In this document: positions 1-10,095 of the stretch, piece by piece | Layout of the letters: each line of letters opens with the position of its first letter | Numbering within the stretch: the stretch's first letter is position 1 | Assembly: GCA_005110385.1 (NCBI GenBank) | Contig: DUDT01000014.1 | Coordinates: forward strand, 62,001 to 126,000 | Reading direction: 5' to 3' | Source: Candidatus Melainabacteria bacterium | GTDB lineage: Bacteria; Cyanobacteriota; Vampirovibrionia; LMEP-6097 | Length of the DNA stretch: 64,000 nucleotides | Notes under the pieces: model-generated | Seen by the model: only the letters and a program-made list of their open reading frames with translations | Told to the model about the DNA's origin: nothing | The model's database searches: none | Program-made: the position numbers and the translations under genes

Positions 1-564
1 AGGCGGCCCAGTAAATAACATAGTCGGTGACTTCTGCTTACGATGGTTTAGCTTCAACTCAATATCACTGCGATCAGAAGCATCTAAAAAGCGAGATATA
101 CCATTAAATAGAATTTCTTTAAACTCTGCCGACGGGAATATCATATCTTTATCTGGATTAAAGTCCGTCCTAGAGTGCTTTTCAGGGATTAGCTTTTTAG
201 CAGCAGGGCTTAGCAAGTCTTTATAGAGGATATCAGATAACACTAACGGTATAGCACCCGTAATACTAAGCCATTTATCTCTAGGAGACGCTTTTTTATC
301 CTTGAATACTTGGTATATCAAAATCAAGCCAGCCATTGAACAGAACCTAGTCAGCGTTTTCTTAGCTGGATGTCTTTCAAAGTTAACAACTTTCCTCGCC
401 AATGTCTCTGGCAATGACCTATTCTCTTGCTCATCAACCTTAGTCTCCTTACCTGGCTGCAAGTCTGAAAATTTCAAAGCTACAACATCCTCGTCATTAT
501 CAAGCTTCACCTCAGACTTGCCATACAGCACTGGAGTTTTACTCTGAGTCCGAGTTACAACCAT
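1..564 (-). CDS. AAA+ ATPase, N-terminal part; gene runs off the left edge
   Basis: Open minus-strand frame from ATG at 564 to the edge (188 codons, no stop), translated by hand: MVVTRTQSKTPVLYGKSEVKL...KQKSPTMLFTGPP. It ends in what looks like the start of a Walker A motif (GPPGTGKT). Not in the ORF track because it is partial. Confidence 0.7.
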   Translation of the reverse strand, partial: MVVTRTQSKTPVLYGKSEVKLDNDEDVVALKFSDLQPGKETKVDEQENRSLPETLARKVVNFERHPAKKTLTRFCSMAGLILIYQVFKDKKASPRDKWLSITGAIPLVLSDILYKDLLSPAAKKLIPEKHSRTDFNPDKDMIFPSAEFKEILFNGISRFLDASDRSDIELKLNHRKQKSPTMLFTGPP

Positions 565-566
565 AC

Positions 567-923
567 CTAAAATTCAGCCTCTGGAATCCAAGAACGAATT
601 CCACCAATATACTCAAAAAATATTTTCAAATAGAAGAATCTTTCACCTGCACAGAGAGGTAATTTAGATCCAGTTAGTGCATCGTACTTTACAAGAGTCT
701 TAGATTCTGTATCTAAAAAAACCTGCGAATTTTCACTCAGGATCTCGATTTTTTTTTCATCAGGGTAAATCTTAATTTTTCGTCCTTTTTCAAAGATAGT
801 AATATACCCTAAACCAGATCTAGAAAATGATTCCGAATCCGCAAAATCACCATTATAAGGTGACGAGCGGTCATAGACAGCTAACTGGAAATTTTTAATT
901 GGTTTTGAATCTGCCATACTCAA
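567..923 (-). CDS. hypothetical protein, 118 aa, directly upstream of the AAA+ gene
   Basis: ORF ends 2 nt before the ATG of the AAA+ gene; no recognised domain. Confidence 0.6.
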   Translation of the reverse strand: MSMADSKPIKNFQLAVYDRSSPYNGDFADSESFSRSGLGYITIFEKGRKIKIYPDEKKIEILSENSQVFLDTESKTLVKYDALTGSKLPLCAGERFFYLKIFFEYIGGIRSWIPEAEF

Positions 924-985
924 ATCGTATTACACATTTAATATAGCATATCAGATATACATATTGATATCGCTTAAATAACTTA

Positions 986-1966
986 TTACATAGAAAATAA
1001 TTCTTTAGCAAAATAACTAAGAATAATATCAGCACCAGCACGCTTAATACTAATCAGTGACTCATAAATAGCTTTCTCACGAACAGTCAAACCTGCACTG
1101 ACAGCAGCTAATATCATGGAATACTCACCACTTACTTGGTAGGCTACTACTGGTACTTTAGAATTTTTTTTAGTCTGATGAATAATATCTAAATACCAGC
1201 CAGCTGGCTTTATCATCACCATATCAGCCCCCTCTTCTATATCTAGTTGAAGCTCTTTTAAAGCTTCTAAGGAATTAGCTGGATTCATCTGATAAGTTTT
1301 TTTATCCTTCGGAATTTTTCCATCTATATGATAATTCGCTGTTCCCATCGCATCACGAAAAGGTGCATACAAGCTAGATGCGTATTTAGCTGTATAAGAA
1401 ATAAGCATAGTATCTTTAAAGCCCTCTGTTTCAAGTGCAGTCCTAATGGCTTTTACGCGCCCATCCATCATATCAGAAGGACCCAAAATATCAGCTCCCG
1501 CTGCGGCTTGCACTAAAGCCATCTTCTTAAGTACATCTACTGTTTCATCATTTAGAACCTTCCCTTTTGCTAAAAGCCCATCATGACCATGATCCGTATA
1601 TGGATCTAGTGCGACATCAGACATAATAAGCATTTCAGGAAATCTCTTTTTAATTTCCCGAATAGCTTTACAAGTAAGATTATTTGCATTGTAACTTTCA
1701 ATCGCTTGGTAATTTTTAAGCTCATTAGGTGTAATCGGAAAAAGAGCTATAGCTTTAATACCAAGTGATAGTAATTCCTCCACTTCACCTAAAAGTCTTT
1801 CTATACCAAATCTGAAAATACCTGGCATCGCTGCGATCTCATCATAAGCGTTCTTCTCATCTTTAATAAAAAGAGGATAGATAAAATCATTTACCGAAAG
1901 ATTATTTTCTTGAACTAAATCTCGAATTGCTTTAGACTGCCTTAAGCGTCTTGGTCGAAGTAACAT
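986..1966 (-). CDS. hemB: delta-aminolevulinic acid dehydratase (porphobilinogen synthase)
   Basis: RPRRLRQSKAIRDLV..., SDVALDPYTDHGHDG, GADILGPSDMMDGR, ADMVMIKPAGWYLDI are hallmark HemB motifs. Confidence 0.97.
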   Translation of the reverse strand: MLLRPRRLRQSKAIRDLVQENNLSVNDFIYPLFIKDEKNAYDEIAAMPGIFRFGIERLLGEVEELLSLGIKAIALFPITPNELKNYQAIESYNANNLTCKAIREIKKRFPEMLIMSDVALDPYTDHGHDGLLAKGKVLNDETVDVLKKMALVQAAAGADILGPSDMMDGRVKAIRTALETEGFKDTMLISYTAKYASSLYAPFRDAMGTANYHIDGKIPKDKKTYQMNPANSLEALKELQLDIEEGADMVMIKPAGWYLDIIHQTKKNSKVPVVAYQVSGEYSMILAAVSAGLTVREKAIYESLISIKRAGADIILSYFAKELFSM

Positions 1967-2033
1967 ATAACTTAAGTTTAACTCAAAGTAAAATTAAAAC
2001 AGCCTTACCATAATGATAAATAATCAAAAACCT

Positions 2034-2378
2034 CTAAATAAAAAACTTGAAACCCGTTCCCTTAACAAACATTAAACATTTATCTTTTAAATTTTTCATG
2101 AAAGGAATGCCTTCTACTTCAATAGTGACGCCCGCTTTTAAATTTTTAAGTGCAGAACAGGATTTATCAAAGTAAACATAATAAAGTGATTTGTGTTCCC
2201 GATTATCTACAGTCGAATTAACTGCAAGAGGAAAAAGTACTAACTCTCGATTCAGATCAGCTAGGACGTTTCCCTCTGCTAGTGAATATTTCACATCCTT
2301 AATTAATTGCCCCTTAAGTGTAATTAGAGAACTCATATGGAACATTATAAAATCATAAAGGTATTTTTGGAAGAGCAA
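2034..2378 (-). CDS. hypothetical protein (true start may be an internal Met)
   Basis: Single ORF filling the intergenic space; no recognised domain. Confidence 0.45.
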   Translation of the reverse strand: MLFQKYLYDFIMFHMSSLITLKGQLIKDVKYSLAEGNVLADLNRELVLFPLAVNSTVDNREHKSLYYVYFDKSCSALKNLKAGVTIEVEGIPFMKNLKDKCLMFVKGTGFKFFI

Positions 2379-2455
2379 TCTTAATCATTCTTTAACCTAA
2401 TTGAAGGTTTTTATTGAGTTGGGCATAAATTTTAAAATGCCTTACAATTCTTAAA

Positions 2456-3628
2456 ATGACCTTCACTACAGATCCAAGCACCTCATTAATACCTAAAGAA
2501 ACTTCCTTAAGCATTCTCTGCGAGGGCTTCACTGGGACTAGACATGCAAAGACAGCTACCGGTGTAATTAAGTATGGTAACTGGCAAGTTAAATCAATTA
2601 TAGATTCGAGTAACATCGGTAAATCCTTTCTAGAACTTAGTAAAATAAATACAAGAAGCAATTTCAGCTCAGATATTAACTCAAACAAAGTATTAAACGA
2701 TATTCCAATCGTTAAAAATCTTGAAGATGCCCTTCAGATAAGCAAGATAGATGCTCTTTTAATCGGTATAGCTCCAGTAGGTGGTCAAATACCAGAAACT
2801 TGGATTCAGATTATAAAAGAAGCCATCAGCAAGAAAATACATATCATCAGTGGTCTCCATGAATTTTTAAATGAGATTCCTGAATTAGCGTTACTAGCTA
2901 AAGAAAAAGAAATATTACTTTGGGATGTGCGTAATCCAAACCTATACAGTTCATCTGCCGCGCAGAGTGTCGCTAAACAAAAGCCAAGAGCCGAAAAATT
3001 AAAAGTCATCACCATGGTAGGCAGCGACTGTAATGTAGGCAAGATGTGCACAGCTCTAGAAATAGTTCAAGAACTAAAAAGCCATAAAAGAAAAGCCGAA
3101 TTTCTAGCTACAGGTCAAACTGGCATTATGATTTCAGGTTCTGGTGTTCCACTAGATCGAGTAATCGGTGATTTTATGGCAGGTTCAATAGAAAACGAAC
3201 TTCATAAAATAATTCAAGAAAAAGATCCAGAATTTATTATCGTAGAAGGTCAAGGTTCTTTATTACATCCAGGTTATTCTGGTGTGACGCTGTCACTGAT
3301 TCATGGTTCAAATCCAGAGTATTTAGTTCTCTGCTTAAAAGCTGGACTAGAATATATTCAAGGTGGCTATACAGTTAAAATTCCTTCTGTTACAGAATTA
3401 ATAGAAGTTTATGAAACTGCTTCTGCTTGGATTCAGACATCTTCGCAATCAGCCAAAGTAATCGGCATTTCCATTAATACTAGTGAATTAGATGAAGCCT
3501 CAGCTTATAAATTACTTAAAAACATAGAGTCAGAAACTCAATTACCGGCCACCGACCCAATAAGGTATGGTACTGAGGATATCTGCAAGAAGATTTTAGA
3601 AATATCAAACACCACTATAGAATTCTAA
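2456..3628 (+). CDS. dgcN: DUF1611 family protein, DgcN-like N-acetyltransferase
   Basis: P-loop-like MVGSDCNVGKMCTALEI, GQTGIMISGSGVPLDRVIGDFMAGSIE, EGQGSLLHPGYSGVTLSLIHGSNP; followed by a dipeptide epimerase gene. Confidence 0.75.
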   Translation: MTFTTDPSTSLIPKETSLSILCEGFTGTRHAKTATGVIKYGNWQVKSIIDSSNIGKSFLELSKINTRSNFSSDINSNKVLNDIPIVKNLEDALQISKIDALLIGIAPVGGQIPETWIQIIKEAISKKIHIISGLHEFLNEIPELALLAKEKEILLWDVRNPNLYSSSAAQSVAKQKPRAEKLKVITMVGSDCNVGKMCTALEIVQELKSHKRKAEFLATGQTGIMISGSGVPLDRVIGDFMAGSIENELHKIIQEKDPEFIIVEGQGSLLHPGYSGVTLSLIHGSNPEYLVLCLKAGLEYIQGGYTVKIPSVTELIEVYETASAWIQTSSQSAKVIGISINTSELDEASAYKLLKNIESETQLPATDPIRYGTEDICKKILEISNTTIEF

Positions 3629-3640
3629 AAAGTTAAAATA

Positions 3641-4681
3641 ATGATAAAACTAGACTACCATACTCTCGAATCTGAGCTAGAATTCACATTCACAATATCA
3701 AGAAGCTCAAAATCAATCTCCAAGACCATCATCACCGAGATTAGCTACGAATACAATGGTGAAATATTCTCTGGAATAGGCGAAGCAGTATTTTCAAAAT
3801 TCTACGGAGAAGATGAAAAATCGGTGAAAGCTTTTTATCAAAAAATCATTAATGATAAATCATTAGAGGACTTAGATATATTTAACATACAGGACCTAGA
3901 AATACGGCTAGAGAAGTATCCTTACAATTATGCAGCAAAAGCTGGCATAGACATAGCTCTCTACGACATTCGTGCAAAGATACTAAAACTTCCTCTCTAT
4001 AAATATTTTGGACTAGATAAAAGTAAGGCGCCAGCTAGTTCTTACACTATTGGGATCGCAGATCTAGATACTATTAAACAAAAAACTCTCACTGCTTTAG
4101 AACGAGGTTATGACATTTTAAAAGTGAAACTTGGCTGCAAGGATGACCTAGAAATCATTAAAATGATTCGTAAACTCGCCCCCAATGCACGAATTAGAGT
4201 AGATGCAAACTGCGCTTGGACTTTAAAAGAAAGCCTAAATGTTTTAACTGAAATAAAAGCTTTAAATATAGAATTCGTCGAAGAACCTCTAGTGCAAAGC
4301 TCAAGCCTAGAAGAATATAAAGAACTTTTCCTGAAAAGCCCGCTACCACTAATGGCTGATGAGAGCTGTAAAAGACTTTTAGATATTCCACACTGTGCCA
4401 AATATTTCCACATGATAAATCTAAAACTCACTAAAACTGGTGGACTTACAGAAACGATAAGAATGATACATGCAGCTAGAGCACACGGCTTAAAAATCAT
4501 GCTAGGCTGTTTTACTGAAACTAATGTATCCATAAGTGCAATGGCAAGCATTAGTCCATTAGTAGATTTTACAGATTTAGATGGCGCCTTATTACTAGCC
4601 AAAGACCCCTACGCGAATGGCTTATTTCAAAACAATGAAATTCACTTACATGATAAAGTAGGCTTAGGAATAGAGATCTAA
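3641..4681 (+). CDS. dgcA: enolase-superfamily dipeptide (L-Ala-D/L-Glu) epimerase / DgcA-like
   Basis: KVKLG, RVDANCAWT, EFVEEPL, MADESC, NLKLTKTGGLTE, MLGCFTETNVSISA motifs. Confidence 0.8.
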   Translation: MIKLDYHTLESELEFTFTISRSSKSISKTIITEISYEYNGEIFSGIGEAVFSKFYGEDEKSVKAFYQKIINDKSLEDLDIFNIQDLEIRLEKYPYNYAAKAGIDIALYDIRAKILKLPLYKYFGLDKSKAPASSYTIGIADLDTIKQKTLTALERGYDILKVKLGCKDDLEIIKMIRKLAPNARIRVDANCAWTLKESLNVLTEIKALNIEFVEEPLVQSSSLEEYKELFLKSPLPLMADESCKRLLDIPHCAKYFHMINLKLTKTGGLTETIRMIHAARAHGLKIMLGCFTETNVSISAMASISPLVDFTDLDGALLLAKDPYANGLFQNNEIHLHDKVGLGIEI

Positions 4682-4705
4682 ATATTAAAATCTTAAAAAA
4701 AATCA

Positions 4706-5965
4706 GTGACAGAGAAAATTTCCACAGACGTAGTTATTATTGGAGCTGGCGCTGCGGGCTTAATGACTGCCATTCAGGCAGCTTCACGCAAAAGAAAAGT
4801 TGTTATTTTAGAATCTAGCTCTAAGCTTTGTGAAAAAATCCGCATTTCTGGTGGTGGCAGATGTAATTTTACGAATCTTAACGCTAGCTCAGAAAATTAT
4901 ATTTCTCAGAATCCACATTTTTCTAAAACCGCCTTAAACACTTACACTCAGCATGATTTTATTAAACTAGTGGAAAAACACCATATTAAATTTCACGAAA
5001 AAAAGCTCGGACAGCTATTCTGCGACGATAGTTCTCAGAGAATAATAGATATGTTACTTCATGAAGCAGCATATAATAATGTGGAAATCATTAGCCAAGC
5101 TAAAACGGAGAGAATCAAAAAACTAGAGAATCAAAATTTCAATATCGAAGCACAAGTTAGTACCAAAAGAAAACTTGAGATAGAATGTGAATCACTAGTA
5201 ATCGCTACTGGTGGTCTTTCCATTCCAAAAATAGGAGCTAGTGATTTTGGTTATCGAATCGCAAAACAATTTAACTTAGACATAATAGAACCTAAAGCAG
5301 CTCTAGTCCCACTGATGAGTCTTCTTGCCCAAAGGAATTTGTATAAAGAGTTAAGTGGCGTATCTATAGATTCATTAGTAACAGCTAAAACTAATATATT
5401 AAATACTCGCAAACCTAGCTCTATTAATTTCAGAGAAAATATTTTATTTACACACAGAGGACTCAGCGGGCCAGCTATATTACAAATTTCTTCTTACATT
5501 AATGACGGTGACAGCATCTCCATAAATCTCATTCCAGATTACAAAGACTTTCTAAGTGACATAAAGAAACACAGCAAAGATAAAAATTACGCCAAGAAGA
5601 ATCTAAATAATATACTTAAAAGCCTTCTTAATAAAGTCTCAAATAATTTTATTGATTCTTTAGCAGAAAGCTATTCTTGCAAATTAGCCAAACCACTTGG
5701 CGAGTATCCTCACTCTTTTTTTGAAGAGCTTCACTTTAAACTAAGTGACTGGAAATTCACGAGTCTCAGCTCAGAAGGCTTTGATAAAGCCGAAGTTACG
5801 AGAGGTGGTATAAACACGAATGAACTATCTAATAAAAGCATGGCAACTACAAAAATTCCCAACTTATTTTTCGTTGGTGAATTGGTAGATGTGACAGGCT
5901 GGCTTGGTGGGTATAATTTTCAATGGGCTTGGTCTTCTGGCTTTCTAGCTGGTCAACACTGTTAA
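4706..5965 (+). CDS. HI0933/YhiN-family FAD-dependent oxidoreductase
   Basis: DVVIIGAGAAGLM, SGGGRCNFTN, FTHRGLSGPAILQIS, VGELVDVTGWLGGYNFQWAWSSGFLAG; GTG start. Confidence 0.92.
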   Translation: MTEKISTDVVIIGAGAAGLMTAIQAASRKRKVVILESSSKLCEKIRISGGGRCNFTNLNASSENYISQNPHFSKTALNTYTQHDFIKLVEKHHIKFHEKKLGQLFCDDSSQRIIDMLLHEAAYNNVEIISQAKTERIKKLENQNFNIEAQVSTKRKLEIECESLVIATGGLSIPKIGASDFGYRIAKQFNLDIIEPKAALVPLMSLLAQRNLYKELSGVSIDSLVTAKTNILNTRKPSSINFRENILFTHRGLSGPAILQISSYINDGDSISINLIPDYKDFLSDIKKHSKDKNYAKKNLNNILKSLLNKVSNNFIDSLAESYSCKLAKPLGEYPHSFFEELHFKLSDWKFTSLSSEGFDKAEVTRGGINTNELSNKSMATTKIPNLFFVGELVDVTGWLGGYNFQWAWSSGFLAGQHC

Positions 5966-5995
5966 CTCAACAACCATTATGATTAGAGGAAATCA

Positions 5996-6892
5996 ATGCT
6001 TTTTGAAATACTAGAGTACTACGAAAATATCAATAGATGCCCTAGCTATCTTAAAAGCTATAAGCAAATAGAAGAATTAATCGCGATTAAACATAGGTAT
6101 CAACGCTGCTTTACTCAATGGAATGCTCATTTGGAAAATAGTAAAAAATTTATCAATGAAAACATAGATAGGGAAGCAAATATATTTGGTAGCTCTTATG
6201 TACTGGTGTTAGGAGCAGGCTTTGGAAATGATTTAGACCTATATTTCCTTACTGATAATTTTGAGAAAATCATATTAGCAGATCTCTTTTTTCTAAAATC
6301 AGCCCGCAAAAAATTAAGTTTTTACCCGAATATATTCTTCTCTGAATTTGATATAACTCAATGCATGGAGGAAATACTTCTTCTACTTCAAAGATATAAA
6401 AACGACAAGAATTCTTTCCTAGAAAAGCTAAAAGAATTTACAGAGCAAAGATCTAATTCTGCAAATAATTTCAAAGAACACCCTTTTCTAAAACTTATCC
6501 ATAACAATGAAACAAAAAATATCATTTCATTAAACCTGCTTTCTCAAATACCTTTAACTTTCACTCGATTATTCGAAAAAACATTTAAAGGCAATTACAA
6601 TGAAAAAGAATTTTCTTTCTTTTATAAAATGTTAATCAAAGAGCATTTGCAGTTAATGACCCATGCTAAAAAGCAAGGTAAAAGTGTTTTAATAATTAGC
6701 GATACTTCTAAATATACTTCTGACAGACGAGGTAAAGAAATATCTCAAGAATCTAGCCTTTATGAAATCAGTATCAAGCAAAATCTACCAAACATAAAAG
6801 AACAAAAAAAATGGTACTGGGAATTAGCTCCTTTAGGCGAACTATCATCAAATTATTCATTAAGACTACTCGTAAGTGGCGTCAAGCTTTAA
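5996..6892 (+). CDS. hypothetical protein with a possible SAM-methyltransferase-like fold
   Basis: YVLVLGAGFGNDLDLYFLTDNFEKIILADLFF resembles a Rossmann motif I region. Confidence 0.5.
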   Translation: MLFEILEYYENINRCPSYLKSYKQIEELIAIKHRYQRCFTQWNAHLENSKKFINENIDREANIFGSSYVLVLGAGFGNDLDLYFLTDNFEKIILADLFFLKSARKKLSFYPNIFFSEFDITQCMEEILLLLQRYKNDKNSFLEKLKEFTEQRSNSANNFKEHPFLKLIHNNETKNIISLNLLSQIPLTFTRLFEKTFKGNYNEKEFSFFYKMLIKEHLQLMTHAKKQGKSVLIISDTSKYTSDRRGKEISQESSLYEISIKQNLPNIKEQKKWYWELAPLGELSSNYSLRLLVSGVKL

Positions 6893-7005
6893 GATTAATA
6901 CCATTACAAATTAGAGCCTAAATTCTTTTAGATAGATTATTTACATTGACGTTTTTTTATACTAATGTTATGTTTTAGAGAATCTTAAGTATTATCTAGA
7001 ACACA

Positions 7006-8181
7006 ATGAGTATACTACCTTTAGTAAATAAAACAAAGCATCAATTTAAATTTCTCGGCTTGTTATTATTCACAATGACATATGTACTCAATATCTCACC
7101 TAACTTAGCTTCGGTTAATTTTTCAAAAATACCAGACGTACTTTATGAAGGTTCTTTATTAACTTTTCATGCTCAACCAAATAATTTTTTAAGCAGCCCT
7201 AGAAATAAATTTCGCGTAAGCCTTATAACAGCAGATAATCAAGAAATTCCACTAGAGACATTTATTAATTCAAAAAATAATAAAGCACAAATTCGCCTGC
7301 CTCTTTTACCAGCAAATGCAAGTAATATGTTCAGAATAACTCTAAAAACCAGCGGGGCAGATATAAGCTCAGATGAGGCAGAAGCTACCACTAGGTTATT
7401 AACCAGACAACCAACAAACCTCAACTTAAATCTTTATTCCGACAAACCCATTAGCCCACAAATTAATCTTAATGCCGCATTAGAAATACCTAGCTCCGCA
7501 AACAGTGGTCTATTTTCAAATATAGTCGTCGGTCCGCAAGGTAGCACTGGCGCTACGGGTCCAACTGGGGCACAAGGTATACAAGGACCTATAGGCCCCA
7601 CGGGACCACAAGGTCCAATCGGTCCTACTGGTCCACAAGGTCCTGCTGGCACAACTACCGTAACTGGAACAAATGTAATAGGAGCAGTTCAAAATGCTAT
7701 TAGCGCGACCACCGCCCAAAGTCTTTTAAATGGTGCTAATACCTTACAACTAAGTGGCGGGAATTCCTTAATTTTAAATACTACATCTCCCACAAATCTT
7801 AACTTACCAAGTACAGGAACACTTGCGACTAGCACTGGTTTAACCCCAATTAGTTTGAATTTAACACCGATTAACCTAAATGCTCTTGGGGCTAATGCCT
7901 CTGTCAATGTGACTGGAGTGAATTTTATTAAAATCACAGACTCCAGTCCAGCAAACACGGATGACAATGCTGATCAATTAAAACGCCTTACTGGTGGAAT
8001 CTCTGGTCAAAGAGTAATTATTCTTTTTGATACCTTGGTCAGAGTAAAAAACAGTACGAGTTTTTTAACAGATGAATTAGATTTAGCTGGCACAACTAAT
8101 AAGACTTTTAATGCAAGAGATATTCTCGAGTTAATCTACGATGGCAGCCTTTGGTATGAGATCAGTAGAAGCGAGAATTAA
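7006..8181 (+). CDS. exported collagen-like (Gly-X-Y) repeat protein
   Basis: Hydrophobic N-terminus, then 13 consecutive G-X-Y triplets [40 protein letters not shown] at 7531-7650. Confidence 0.8.
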   Translation: MSILPLVNKTKHQFKFLGLLLFTMTYVLNISPNLASVNFSKIPDVLYEGSLLTFHAQPNNFLSSPRNKFRVSLITADNQEIPLETFINSKNNKAQIRLPLLPANASNMFRITLKTSGADISSDEAEATTRLLTRQPTNLNLNLYSDKPISPQINLNAALEIPSSANSGLFSNIVVGPQGSTGATGPTGAQGIQGPIGPTGPQGPIGPTGPQGPAGTTTVTGTNVIGAVQNAISATTAQSLLNGANTLQLSGGNSLILNTTSPTNLNLPSTGTLATSTGLTPISLNLTPINLNALGANASVNVTGVNFIKITDSSPANTDDNADQLKRLTGGISGQRVIILFDTLVRVKNSTSFLTDELDLAGTTNKTFNARDILELIYDGSLWYEISRSEN

Positions 8182-8234
8182 GAAATCAAGCTAAGTTATT
8201 TTTAATCAAAATGATATCTTTGACTTCAGGCTCA

Positions 8235-8987
8235 CTACACTCTGACCCTAATCGTAGCTTCCTTCATGTGAGACTTAATTTCCTGAACTGTCGTTTCGCC
8301 AAAATGTAAAATCGAAGCAAGCAAAGCAGCATCAGCACCAGCTTTCAATACATCAACTACATGCTTAGTATTACCAGCACCACCACTTGCGATCACTGGT
8401 ATTCTCACCAGCTCAGTAACTCGCTTAATGAGATCTAAATCGTAACCATTCTTACTACCATCTCCGTCCATACTAGTAAGTAATATTTCACCAGCACCAC
8501 GCTGCTCGCCAGCCCTGATCCAATCAAGAGCATCTAAGCCAGTATCCTCTCTGCCACCCTTAACATAAACTCGCCAAGAATTCCCATGTCGCTTAACATC
8601 AACAGCTAGAACTATACACTGACTACCAAAATTATTAGCTCCATCTAAAATGAGCTCTGGATTACGCACAGCAGCAGAGTTTATACCTACCTTATCAGCC
8701 CCCGAATGTAAAAGCATTTCTACATCACTCACACTAGAAACTCCACCACCAACAGTTAAAGGAATAAAAATTTCCTTAGCGGTAGCCTTAATAACTTCAT
8801 AAGTCGCCTTACGATCTTCATTACTAGCGGTAATATCCAGAAAACAAAGCTCATCAGCCCCCATTTCATAATATTTGCGGGCAAGCTCTACTGGATCACC
8901 AGCTTGCCTTATATTGATAAAATTAACTCCCTTAACTACCCGACCTTTATCTACGTCTAGGCAGGGAATAATACGCTTACTGATCAC
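8235..8987 (-). CDS. hisF: imidazole glycerol phosphate synthase cyclase subunit
   Basis: [56 protein letters not shown]. Confidence 0.98.
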   Translation of the reverse strand: MISKRIIPCLDVDKGRVVKGVNFINIRQAGDPVELARKYYEMGADELCFLDITASNEDRKATYEVIKATAKEIFIPLTVGGGVSSVSDVEMLLHSGADKVGINSAAVRNPELILDGANNFGSQCIVLAVDVKRHGNSWRVYVKGGREDTGLDALDWIRAGEQRGAGEILLTSMDGDGSKNGYDLDLIKRVTELVRIPVIASGGAGNTKHVVDVLKAGADAALLASILHFGETTVQEIKSHMKEATIRVRV

Positions 8988-9057
8988 ATTAAAAGTTTAT
9001 CAGCTTATGCCTACCGAAAATTTTATATTATTTAAAAAGAGAAAAGTCCGCAACCTA

Positions 9058-10095
9058 ATGAAAATTCAGGAAAAGTTTGATTATTTAACTAATATTTTTA
9101 AAGATTATGACCCACTATCTTTTAGTTTTCTGCCATTCAAGATAGCTGATAAAACTAAATTCTTAATCAGGGAGAAGCTTAGTAAAAAAGAAATAGGCGA
9201 GGAAGACTTAGATATATTATCCAGCAGACTTGAAGCTTTAATACAGAGTACCGAAAAGCACGACACGACATTAATCATCGAAGCACAGCAAGCCCTCAGT
9301 GACCTACTTGACGATAAACCTTGGAACATAGATTCCAAAAAGTTTACATTAGACACCAAGACCTTAGTCCATAAGGTCAGTAAATTACTGATTCTTAACG
9401 AAAAAGATGCTTTAGAAAAAATAAGCAAAAACAGTGAATTAATCTTAGGCAGTGAAGAAGGTAACAACACAGATGCCGTAAGCTCACTTTCTCAAAGCTA
9501 CTTCAAAAGCTACGATAACGCAATTCAAGCCTGTGACTGCGTCTTAAATCCTAAAATAATTAAAGATATTATAGAAAAAGCTTTAGAGGCAGTAAAAACG
9601 CTTAAGATCTCTCTAAGTGATTCTCCTATAGCAGAAATCAGAGAGATGCTTCAAGAAAGTGAAGTAAGGCTCAGGGAATTCCACTCAGCTCTAATCTATA
9701 GAATTAATGAAAAAATTAATGGTTCGCATTTACTAGAAATCATAGAAGAAGCTAACGAAACTAAAATAATTCTTACCAAAAATCCTAAACATCTTCAAAA
9801 AATACCTACCACTAAGAATTTACTCAACTTTCAAATTTACGATGCAGTCTGTGCGAATCAATTATCCTATCAACGCATCAAAGACTTAATATGCAGAGCC
9901 AATGTAAAACAGATAATCCTAAAAGACACTCTAGATAATGATTTAAAAGATTTTATAGAAGAATTGCACAATGATCAACTAACCCTCAATGTACATACTA
10001 TGAATTTAATTCAGCAAGAACTTGCACTGAATTTAGTCTATCAGTTGCTCTGGGAGGATGAGATACCGGTAGTAGCTAGTAATAAATCTATATAG
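9058..10095 (+). CDS. hypothetical helical protein
   Basis: ORF track starts at 8875 inside hisF on the opposite strand; MKIQEKFDYL at 9058 is a more plausible start. Confidence 0.5.
   Translation: MKIQEKFDYLTNIFKDYDPLSFSFLPFKIADKTKFLIREKLSKKEIGEEDLDILSSRLEALIQSTEKHDTTLIIEAQQALSDLLDDKPWNIDSKKFTLDTKTLVHKVSKLLILNEKDALEKISKNSELILGSEEGNNTDAVSSLSQSYFKSYDNAIQACDCVLNPKIIKDIIEKALEAVKTLKISLSDSPIAEIREMLQESEVRLREFHSALIYRINEKINGSHLLEIIEEANETKIILTKNPKHLQKIPTTKNLLNFQIYDAVCANQLSYQRIKDLICRANVKQIILKDTLDNDLKDFIEELHNDQLTLNVHTMNLIQQELALNLVYQLLWEDEIPVVASNKSI

Noticed and set aside
2392-2688. Minus-strand ORF overlapping the start of the DUF1611 gene
   Set aside because: Lies opposite a well-supported coding gene and has no recognisable domain.
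4108-4602. Long antisense ORF within the epimerase gene
   Set aside because: Fully contained opposite a convincing enolase-superfamily CDS; Ser/Leu-rich composition typical of antisense frames.
7434-7719. Antisense ORFs rich in Gly-Pro-Cys opposite the collagen-like gene
   Set aside because: Complement of Gly-Pro triplet codons; not an independent gene.
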